DNA of 64,000 nt from Owenia fusiformis (taxonomy: Eukaryota; Annelida; Polychaeta; Sabellida; Oweniidae). This document shows positions 57,101 through 64,000 of this stretch, one piece after another. The translations under genes and the position numbers were made by a program. The stretch spans positions 23,463,759 through 23,527,758 of the forward strand of contig CAIIXF020000009.1 of NCBI GenBank assembly GCA_903813345.2, written 5' to 3'. How positions within the stretch are numbered: the stretch's first letter is position 1; every line of letters starts with the position of its first letter. The notes under the pieces were generated by a model. The model saw only the letters and a program-made list of their open reading frames with translations. It was not told the DNA's origin and did not search any database.

Positions 57101-59354
57101 TAATACTACAGACAACAGATGCCTTCTGTCCAGACTCCCGTAAAATGCATTCAGTAAAGGCTGCATACTCTCTAACCCTACCCCCTATGAATGGCAACAA
57201 GCTTACAACCCTTCACTTTAAAAACAAGGCATAAAGTTGGATCTGTCCATTCGTCTGTGTCTGTCCATTCATCTACGAGAATAGTATCTGTCAGTCGTAC
57301 ATATCAACAATTCTTTAACTCATGAAAACTTGCCCTTTGTTTGAATTAATGCTTAGCCATTATTATATGGGATTCATACAACTACATTCACCTCATTTTG
57401 TAGAAATCAGCTTTTTTGTTCCATGCAAATTCACCATGTGAGCGCAACATTGCCTAGAGACTTAAATGGTCTAATTTACTTGTAGTTTATACACATATAT
57501 TTGTAATTATAGACGGCTGGAAGATGCCAATCCTGATGTAAGAGCACAATCAGTCATCTCACTGGTGAGTTTTCTCATAATTTATATCGTATAGTTCTGG
57601 TTGATTAAACCTTCACCTTTCTTTAGAAAGCAATCTTGAGTTGTTGTTGGGAGATACCTATATATATTCAGCTATAATGAGTGAATATACAATGATGAAC
57701 AAACGGAATTTGATATGTCATGTCGGATGGTTTATGTTTCAGGGAACATTAGGTATCCGCAATGAGAAGATACTGCGACTCTTACTAGAGATGCTAGAAT
57801 TAGATGTCAGTGAACAAGTCAGGATACAGGTCAGTCAACTCAATAAACACATGGTAAACTTTAGATACTGTATACAGGATACAGGTCAGTCAACTCAATG
57901 AACTAAATAGTCAACATTTAATGCTATATACAGGACATAGGTCAGTCAACTATTTGAACTCAATGATTAACTTTCAATACTATATACAGGATACAGGTCA
58001 GTCAACTCATTAAAACACATGGTAAACTTAATTCTATATGCAGGATACAGGTCAGTCAACTCAGTGAACTAAATGGTAAACTTTTGATACTATATACAGG
58101 TCAATGAACTCATTAAAACACATGGTAAACTTTAGATACTGTATACAGGATACAGGTCAGTCAACTCAATGAACTAAATGGTAAACTTTTGATACTATAT
58201 ACAGGATACAGGTCAGTCAACTCAGTGAACTAAATGGTAAACATTTGATACTATATACAGGTCAATCAACTCATTAAAACACATGGTAAACTTTTAATTC
58301 TATATACAGGATACAGGTCAGTCAACTCAGTGAACTAAATGGTAAACATTTGATACTATATACAGGTCAATCAACTCATTAAAACACATGGTAAACTTTT
58401 AATTCTACAGTATACAGGACACAGGTCAGTCAACTCAGTGAACTAAATGGTAAACATTTGATACTATATACAGGTCAATCAACTCATTAAAACACATGGT
58501 AAACTTTTAATTCTATATACAGGATACAGGTCAGTCAACTCAGTGAACTAAATGGTAAACATTTGATACTATATACAGGTCAATCAACTCATTAAAACAC
58601 ATGGTAAACTTTTAATTCTACAGTATACAGGATACAGGTCAGTCAACTCAGTGAACTAAATGGCTTTCTTAAAATACACTGGTCTGCTATATTTCATGTT
58701 CTACAGAGAAAAAACAAGTGTAACAATTTTTATTTTTATTCATTTATACTCGATAGTATACTAGTATCATAGGTGGTAGTAGTTTGTAGATTTCAAAAAT
58801 AGTTGTACATATTTAACTGTTTCATGCCTTTGTATTTGCATATTGCAGATAATCCGGACATTTGCTCTGCTAGGTGTGGCGGACAAGAGAGTGTTGAGAA
58901 TGCTTAAAGAAAGAGAGAGATATGAAGGCACACTTGGAAGGTAACACACATAACTTTACAGCTAAAGATCTTATCTTCATCTTACGCGTTTGTTTTGGAT
59001 AGATTAAAGTTTTATTTTGAGTCTCAAAATTGGGAAATTGAATTCAGTCAAGTTGTCAAGCGGTGACATATTGTTATAGTCTCCAACTTTTTTGTGAACA
59101 GTGTTCGGCGTCTATAACAGCATTCAATGGTCGGTTTCTGGAATGGCAGGTGGTGACATTTTGCATGGCAATACCTTGTGTATAAAATAAATCATGAAGG
59201 AGTTTCTTAAATTGACCTAGAATTCCCATTGTGACCTTGAAGCTTAGAATATCGTGTGAATGTTTCATTGTTTTATTTCAGTGAATCAGCAAAGGCACTG
59301 GTAACTATAAATAAGAAGAAAGAGCATTTGAGGATCTCTATGGAATCTCCTTGA
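36144..59354 (+). CDS. HEATR4: HEAT-repeat protein, HEATR4-like
   Basis: 25 coding exons keep one frame for 1223 aa. Exon 1: 36144-36254; 2: 36525-36680; 3: 37420-37569; 4: 38040-38864; 5: 40754-41045; 6: 42683-42844; 7: 43069-43133; 8: 43403-43544; 9: 44109-44159; 10: 44941-44969; 11: 45311-45478; 12: 45719-45894; 13: 49259-49308; 14: 51595-51738; 15: 52236-52309; 16: 53589-53648; 17: 53977-54094; 18: 54325-54446; 19: 54817-55002; 20: 56096-56308; 21: 56553-56626; 22: 57513-57564; 23: 57743-57829; 24: 58849-58940; 25: 59282-59354. Residues 1-139 are charged and helical; 140-510 are Ser/Thr-rich and disordered-looking, with a basic patch (PRRRRKKNFRRQ); a conserved-looking block has YHTLGIPVPGTFVP. 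From about 866 to 1210 are HEAT helices (SFDAAVCLGKLCEPLQVAK, VWKYRVEAAKILASLGPKY, DVRAQSVISLGTLG). The HEATR4 name rests on the C-terminal half from memory; function is not established. The reading frame itself is near certain. Confidence 0.85.
39058..40554 (-). mobile_element. 3' fragment of a non-LTR retrotransposon
   Basis: A minus-strand frame (40541-40053) matches the C-terminal end of a LINE reverse-transcriptase ORF with a Cys/His tail (CLLCDMNCIEDEKHFLLEC). Its 3' UTR contains an array of about ten TTGCACTAAATGTGA-like units (39340-39860). The 3' end has AAACTTAAAC repeats. CATAGTTTAA flanks both ends (39048-39057 and 40555-40564), a 10-bp target duplication. 5' truncated; in HEATR4-like intron 4, antisense to the gene. 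Confidence 0.85.
39340..39860. repeat. Tandem array inside the LINE 3' UTR
   Basis: Units of roughly 50-65 bp share ATATTGCACTAAATGTGA, with AAATATTACAATAAATACAT and GCATATGGTC segments; around ten copies, diverged. Confidence 0.75.
41936..42266. mobile_element. MITE with GACGCCGTTTCGG ends
   Basis: Left TTGACGCCGTTTCGGTGCC and right GATGCCGAAACGGCGTCGAA are inverted. The centre holds AATTATGGTCC and GGGGACCATAATT in opposite orientation, making a fold-back. The overlapping open frames on both strands are products of this palindromic content. In HEATR4-like intron 5. Confidence 0.65.
43606..43850. mobile_element. Solitary transposon end (CAGGGTGACCC)
   Basis: TACAGGGTGACCCAAAATGA resembles the left end of the element at 14190, but no matching right end is visible before exon 9. 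The right boundary is arbitrary. In HEATR4-like intron 8. Confidence 0.4.
44260..44393 (+). repeat. Dispersed GGTGGTGACA repeat, copy 4
   Basis: One of the two longest copies: CCACCAGAAGTGGTGACATA, TTGTTACAGTCTCCATCATT, a GGTGTTCGGTGGTTGGTG middle, then ATGGCAGGTGGTGACATTTT and a CATGTTAATGCC tail. In HEATR4-like intron 9. Confidence 0.7.
44615..44845. repeat. Tandem array of AAATGTATTACAG units
   Basis: About fifteen units of 13-16 bp ending TTACAG or close variants, about 100 nt upstream of the 29-nt microexon at 44941. Each unit ends in an acceptor-like CAG. Overlapping plus-strand frames are repeat translations. Confidence 0.8.
46136..49226 (-). mobile_element. 5'-truncated LINE (CR1/Jockey-like) with uninterrupted ORF
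   Basis: A minus-strand frame runs without a stop from the 5' truncation to 46345; the part from the ATG at 49098 is 917 aa. It opens in the APE-type endonuclease (SDFNARN, then GNSDHCTI), carries a full reverse transcriptase ([33 protein letters not shown], YADD at 47568-47557), and ends in a Cys/His tail (CRCGLKQTTKHFLLHC). The 3' terminus is an AACAACAACA tail. CAATTTAAAT flanks both ends (46126-46135 and 49227-49236). The intact frame plus clear target duplication suggest a recent insertion. In HEATR4-like intron 12, antisense. Clade assignment is tentative. Confidence 0.93.
50101..50489. mobile_element. Fold-back element, CACTGTTCCACAGCTGGATGA ends
   Basis: Starts CACTGTTCCACAGCTGGATG and ends CATCCAGCTGTGGAACAGTG. 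The arms extend through CTATGATTGTATTCAACCAC / GTGGTTAAATACAATCATAG and ATGACTCTAACTGAAG / CTTCAGTTAGAGTCAT, so most of the 389 bp folds on itself. In HEATR4-like intron 13. Confidence 0.8.
51256..51435. mobile_element. MITE with CAGGCCC(A/G)TAGCCAGG ends
   Basis: Left CAGGCCCATAGCCAGG and right CCTGGCTACGGGCCTG are inverted. The interior (AATCTTTCAAAATCATGCAG, CACCATTCTGAGCACTTTTT) recurs at 62066-62203 and, degraded and inverted, at about 9975-10070. hAT-like class is a guess. Confidence 0.7.
52825..53472. mobile_element. Fold-back element with arms of about 200 bp
   Basis: Starts CATAGTAGCCTGGC and ends GCCAGGCTACTATG. The inverted arms continue through AACAAGTCATGCCTCTCTAT, AATTCCTAACATACAATT and TCATATTCTGTTGATGGGTC with their complements on the other side of a central segment of about 200 nt. 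No transposase. In HEATR4-like intron 15. Confidence 0.8.
53690..53975. repeat. Degenerate tandem repeat before exon 17
   Basis: Units of about 60-70 bp with ACATAACTTGGCTAATGAGT, GGCTATGTA and TTTTACATA(T/G)GAAGATTAAT segments, about four copies, ending at the acceptor of the exon at 53977. Confidence 0.65.
56767..57444. mobile_element. GCTCACACAGTGAG-ended element with a LINE-like ORF scrap
   Basis: Left CGCTCACACAGTGAG and right TTCACCATGTGAGCG are imperfect inverses, relating it to the 17796-18765 element. The inside frame at 56998-57234 (NSWNTLPQNVTH, then LKLNVHNYLNRH) resembles the carboxyl end of a reverse-transcriptase ORF. In HEATR4-like intron 21. Confidence 0.45.
57821..58662. 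repeat. Higher-order tandem array carrying copies of the exon 23 donor
   Basis: Alternating units of about 56 and 49 bp (dimer about 105 bp) built on GGATACAGGTCAGTCAACTC, AATGGTAAACTTTTGATACT and ATATACAGGTCAATCAACTC. The first unit includes the last bases of coding exon 23 (AGGATACAG) and its GTCAGT donor, so about ten later units repeat an exon-end plus donor sequence within intron 23. Confidence 0.9.
59058..59182 (+). repeat. Dispersed GGTGGTGACA repeat, copy 5
   Basis: CGGTGACATATTGTTATAGT, CTCCAACTTTTTTGTGAACA, GTGTTCGGCGTC, then GGAATGGCAGGTGGTGACAT and a TTGCATGGCAATACC tail. In the last HEATR4-like intron. Confidence 0.7.
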
Positions 59355-60360
59355 ATAACAGTAAACAGCCTGTCCAGTTGTGTGGAAAGATTTTTAGTGG
59401 AAAGGCTTAGATACTCGATCCAAGAAATACTTTGCTAATGGGAACAGTCATATGTTCACAAACTCTGTTGTGAGAATCCGCTCTACTTTGGAGTTTGGAG
59501 TGCTCACTCTACTGTGTACTAGTATTCACTCTTCTTTGTAGCACTCACTCTACTATGCAGTACTCACTACGGTTTAGCACTCACTCAACTGTGCAGTAAT
59601 CACTCTAGTCTACTGTGTCTATGTAGTATGCACTCTACTCTGTAGTATGCAATCTACTATGTGCTATGCCTTTTGCTGTGAAGTATACTATTGTGAATTA
59701 CGAATGCAAAACTCCAAGCATAGATGTTCAAAAATCAAAAAATACAAAATATCAATTTGATATCTGACAATAACCTATCATATAGAGATGTTGCCTAGCA
59801 TCTGTCTGATTTGTTATTCAATAGCACAAACGATCACCATGGGCGTTATTAACTACAAGCGAACAGAGATGATGTATGTTATCTTGGGGCTATAAAAGGT
59901 GATGTTATGAACCTTATAAATCACAATAAAGAGATGACACTACTCTGATAATGATAATTATTATAGATGATAATGTATAATGATAATCATATTACATAAA
60001 ATAAATCTTTAAAAATATGGTCATTTATTTTTATATTTTTTCATGAAAAGTTATAGTGCATTATACATGCATTTTTATCCCATCCATATTACATAAATGT
60101 AGCTGTATCTACAAATGTTCACTTCAGACGCACATATTTTATGATTGTTATTATACACTTGTCTTATGTAATTTATAAATCCTACTGTATGTTTACACCC
60201 ACTTTGTACATTTCATTCCGTCCAAGATTCAATTTTTATAGAGATTGTTGAAAAATCCCAGATTCTGGTTCTGTCTGAATCTGGGTGAATTTATGTTACA
60301 AATGTCATCACTAATGTAAAAAGTTAGTTGTAATAAATGTCATTGTATTTTTGTATGGAA
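59355..60360 (+). other. Probable 3' UTR of the HEATR4-like gene
   Basis: Follows the stop codon at 59352-59354. AATAAA at 59925-59930 and at 60332-60337 are polyadenylation candidates; the second is followed by a GT-rich stretch (CATTGTATTTTTGTATGG). It contains a loose repeat of GCACTCACTCTACTATGTAG-like units at 59480-59670. Confidence 0.5.
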
Positions 60361-60991
60361 TATTAATTTTGTATATTTGGTATTTTATGATATATATGTG
60401 ATATATATTGCACCTGCATATCGCGACCTGAAGCTCTACATTGTCATTCTAATGGTCAAATTAAAAGCTGATATAAAGCCAGGACGTAGTTAATAGTAGA
60501 CCATTTCAAGCATACAGAATTCTTAAAAAGCGATAGATAATTCAACAACTTTATTGTTATGGGTAATTTGATGTCAGTTCTATAGTAAACACATGTCAGA
60601 CTTATTTACAAAACGTCATTTACCTGTTATGAACCTATTTCACCCAAATTAACTCTCTTATTTCTGAGTGTTAATGAAAAGTACATAAAAACGGTTACCA
60701 TAGCAACCTAAGGGTAGCGTTCCGAGAATCACACTGAATGTTCAAATTGGCCGGGTAGTAATAACATAAATTGATAACACCCAATATGAGCAGTTCTGAC
60801 AGCAGAGATGTGGGGTAACATCTAAAAAGAAGACGAGGCATGATTAATTAGGGAGATTTGAGTTAAAGGGGAAATACTGTCATATAAGACTTTCTTCATA
60901 CTTTTTCAGTTCAAAAGTCCGAACTAATATTTTTCTGTAAAAATAATTATATATTAATAAGTTAATAAGACTGAGTCCCATGCCTCGTGTC
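60361..60991. other. Intergenic, nothing recognised
   Basis: AT-rich sequence with no exon, RNA gene or repeat that I can support. Confidence 0.4.
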
Positions 60992-61313
60992 CACTCTTAA
61001 AAATGAATTACTTGAGTATTTCCCAGGTATTTCCCAAGTATAAAAATTACTTAAAGTTAAATACTTAGTTTTACTTCATTTTACTTAGGTTTAACTTATA
61101 TTGTCATTTTGAGTTTTTTAATTGCTTAATTATGTAAAATGAGTATTACAATTACTACAGTAAATATTTCAATTTCTCTCCTTTCATTAGTAAATTCACC
61201 ATAAATGAATTACTTAAAAATTACTCAAAAATTATTCAGTATTTCAAGATTATTTAAGTAATTTTTTACAATTTCTCAATATAAGGAAATCCAAGTAATA
61301 ATTTTTAAGAGTG
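60992..61313. mobile_element. MITE with CACTCTTAAAAAT ends
   Basis: Left CACTCTTAAAAATGAATTAC and reverse-complemented right CACTCTTAAAAATTATTACT are inverted ends of a 322-bp AT-rich element containing repeated TTACTTA/TAAGTAA words. Confidence 0.7.
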
Positions 61314-62204
61314 TCTTGTTACGCTCATGCTCTTAGTGCAATAAAGTGCCATGACTACTGAAAGGCCTATACTACTGCTAAAGCTGTAATGAAATTGTGC
61401 AGCATTCCTCTGTGTACCCTGTAAATACTATTAATTATACGTTATTATGTAGTTGACCGACGCTAGGGACTTTACATTATAGAGATGAAAAGCTTTTAAT
61501 TTTCAATAACCATAATCTGTCAGTGATTTGGAAATTCTATCAATTTATAGAAGTGACACATATTCGTGTATAATCAGGTAGAAAAATAATGCAGTAAAAC
61601 TTGTTTTCTTGAACGGTTACCTTGCTGACCTGCATATTATTTATGCTATACATTAAACCTTCAATTTGTGAAAATTGACCCAAATTTTCAAATGCAATTT
61701 TTTCGAAAATTGAACCTAGTTATCGGGTTACACTGTAATAGATGATGATCAGACGATGACAAACTATTTCCGATAAATATTACTTATACTATGCATTAGA
61801 TGGGATACATGAAAAGGAACGTTCCCATGGTGAGATGGGTGTTATCGGCGTGTTCTCTAAGCACACGATGCAAATATGAACAATAGACAAATTTATAGTA
61901 TTGAGCTGGCCCCTTGTTGCATTGGGAAACAATTATGCGGCAATTATGGTAGGAGTGTGAAATTATAAACAGCAATAACAAGCGTATCAATTTTTTCAGG
62001 ACAAGTAGTCGAGGCAAACTGCAAATAGGACCGATGCTCTTGAACAACATTAGGCCTATCTATCCCCAGGGGCTCAATGGGTTCGGGCGACCCACCCCCT
62101 GGCCAAAAATCTTTCAAAATCATGCAGTTTTTCACCATTCTGAGCACTTTTTAAGTGATTTTGGCCATTTTGGACCAAAATTGTCAAAAGTGACCCTCCC
62201 TGGA
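61314..62204. other. Intergenic, one partial MITE
   Basis: No gene seen. From about 62066 to 62203 lies a truncated copy of the AGGCCC-type MITE (AATCTTTCAAAATCATGCAG, CACCATTCTGAGCACTTTTT), directly abutting the next element. Confidence 0.45.
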
Positions 62205-63666
62205 TTTTTATCGCACTTTGAAAAAGTGCTATATTGTCGTCGTCTTGTGCTGTTGGGCGGGCGGGAGGGCGTGCGGGTGTGCGGGTGCGGGTGGGCGTGC
62301 GGCACATAAACCAAATCTTGTCATCAAATTTCCAGGATAACTGCTTACCTGTTCAACTTGAAATTTTTACAGATGCAAGAGCAGACTAGTACCAATATCT
62401 GATTAGGTTAAGGGCATGCTGGGTAAACTACGTGGCGGCCATTTTGAATTTTTTAACAAATCTTGTCATCAAAATTCCAGGAAAACCACTTATCCGTTCA
62501 ACTTGAAATTTTTACAGATGCAAGAGCAGACTATTGCCAAGATCTGATTAGGTTTTGGGTATGCTGGCTGAATTGCATGGTGGCCATTTTGAATTTTTAA
62601 ATTTGGCGGCCATTTTGATTTTTTCAACTTGCTCCAAATTGACCAATTTTTTTTTAAAAAACATCTACAAGTTCTCAGAAGTTCAAATCTGACCATAGAT
62701 TTCAGTGTTGACCTTTCGTTCACCTTCAGTGACCTTGAAAAGGTCAAAAAAGTTGATTTTCTAAATTGATATTTTGGATTTAAATTTAGGTCAGCTTAAT
62801 TACAAAACACCTACTGAGGTCTGAAAAAGTGAAATTTTCAAGGTCGAAGGTCAAGGTCATTAAACTAGGTCACAAATGATGTTATCCAACTTTCTCAAAG
62901 TTTGAGACTACAAATCAATTCTTGTCATCAGAATTCCAAGAAAACAGCTAACCTGTTCAACTTGAAATTTTTACACATGCAATAGCAGACTAGTGCCAAG
63001 ATCTGATTAGGTTTAGGGCATGCTGGGTAAACTATGTGGCGGCCATTTTGAATTTTTCAACAAATCTTGTCATCAAAATTCCAGGAAAACCACTTATCCG
63101 TTCAACTTGAAATTTTTACAGATGCAAGAGCAAACTATTGTCAAGATCTGATTAGGTTTTGGGTATGCTGGCTGAATTACATGGTGGCCATTTTGAATTG
63201 TTCAATTTGGCGGCCATTTTGAATTTTTCAACTTGCTCCAAATTGACCAAATTTTTTTTTTAAAAACATCTACAAGTTCTCAGAAGTTCAAATCTGACCT
63301 TAGATTTCAGATTTGACCTGTCGTTGACCTTCAGTGACCTTGAAAAGGTCAAAAATTTGATTTTCTAAATTGATATTTTGCATTTAAATTTAGGTCAGCT
63401 TAATTACAAAAGACCTACTGAGGTCTGAAAAAGTGAAATTTTCAAGGTCGAAAGTCATCAAATTAGGTCACAATGTTATCTAAATTTTCCCAAAGTTCAA
63501 GACTACAAATACATTTTTGTCATCAAAATTGCAGGAAAACCGCTAACCTTGTCAACTTGAAATGTTTACAGATGCAAGAGCAGACTAGTGCCAAGGTCTG
63601 ATTAGGTTTTGGCCATGCTGGGTAAATTGCATGGTGGCCAGTTTGCTCTTCAAAGTGCGATTTTTA
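62205..63666. mobile_element. Composite element with A-A-B-A-A-B-A internal order
   Basis: Ends TCGCACTTTGAA (62211) and TTCAAAGTGCGA (to 63660) are inverted and flanked by TTTTTA at both sides. Module A (about 145 bp: CTTGTCATCA, TTCAACTTGAAATTTTTACA, GATGCAAGAGCAGACTA, GGCGGCCATTTTGAATTTTT) occurs at about 62311, 62460, 62920, 63063 and 63520. Module B (about 290 bp: AACTTGCTCCAAATTGACCA, TTCAGTGACCTTGAAAAGGT, GGTCAGCTTAATTACAAAA) occurs at about 62625 and 63228. No protein frame. Confidence 0.75.
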
Positions 63667-64000
63667 TCACTGTGTGTCTTGTTTTAAAAAGCTGACTTCG
63701 GTCTGTACCCCAGTCACCAATCCGCGGTCACCATTATCCATCAAGATATTTTCGCTTGATTTATCAAGACAAATCTCCAAAGGGAATAATGCTGTAGAAT
63801 ATGAAAATTTATTTTCTTGAAATTATGAGCCTTGGGTCTAAAATCGTGAAAATATTTAAGGATTCCTCAAGCTCGTTTTCACTAATGTACTGTTACGAGT
63901 AATTAATTGTCTCTAGACTTTAATCATTTATGATAAATTGTTGCAGTGTAAGGATTGCAGCCGCTGGGGTCATAATTGTAATCAGACTGATTTCTACGTA
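63667..64000. other. Terminal intergenic stretch, nothing recognised
   Basis: AT-rich, no exon or repeat identified before the window ends. Confidence 0.4.

Overview
The window is nuclear DNA from an animal: AT-rich, with intron-dense genes, GT/AG splice sites of normal strength, many small DNA transposons, minisatellites and two LINE copies. Gene content and repeat style (frequent TACATGTA-like words, short TIR elements, GCTCACACAGTGAG-type repeats) fit a marine invertebrate, perhaps a mollusc or another lophotrochozoan. The phylum is inference only.

Four protein-coding genes can be read exon by exon. (1) 3367-7691, minus strand (probably reaching 9549): a seven-bladed WD40-repeat protein that I cannot assign to a named family; its 5' coding end looks damaged. 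(2) 11663-24738, plus strand: a complete RHOT/Miro mitochondrial Rho GTPase, 615 aa, or 638 aa with an in-frame exon near the C terminus. A second possible in-frame exon lies inside the first GTPase domain. (3) 29876-33660, minus strand, with a short noncoding TOP-like first exon near 34047-34067: complete ribosomal protein S15a (uS8), 130 aa. (4) 36144-59354, plus strand: a 25-exon, 1223-aa protein ending in HEAT repeats, most like HEATR4. RPS15A and the HEATR4-like gene diverge from a shared interval of about 2 kb.

Most of the remaining sequence is intron or intergenic DNA shaped by repeats. The HEATR4-like gene carries two antisense LINE insertions, each with a 10-bp target-site duplication: a 5'-truncated 3.1-kb copy with an uninterrupted reading frame, and a 1.5-kb 3' fragment. 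Several TIR elements sit in introns, including a piggyBac-like relic and a 1.1-kb element with arms of about 170 bp (both in RPS15A), TA-flanked and hAT-like elements in RHOT, and fold-back elements in HEATR4. A modular element at 62205-63666 (order A-A-B-A-A-B-A) shares its B module with a different element in RHOT intron 7. A dispersed repeat of about 120 bp occurs at least six times.

The four genes have no obvious joint pathway. I see no operon, CRISPR array, viral genome or toxin gene. The most unusual observations are a tandem array in HEATR4 intron 23 that repeats the upstream exon's own 5' splice site, the candidate RHOT cassette exons, and the double lesion at the start of the WD40 gene.
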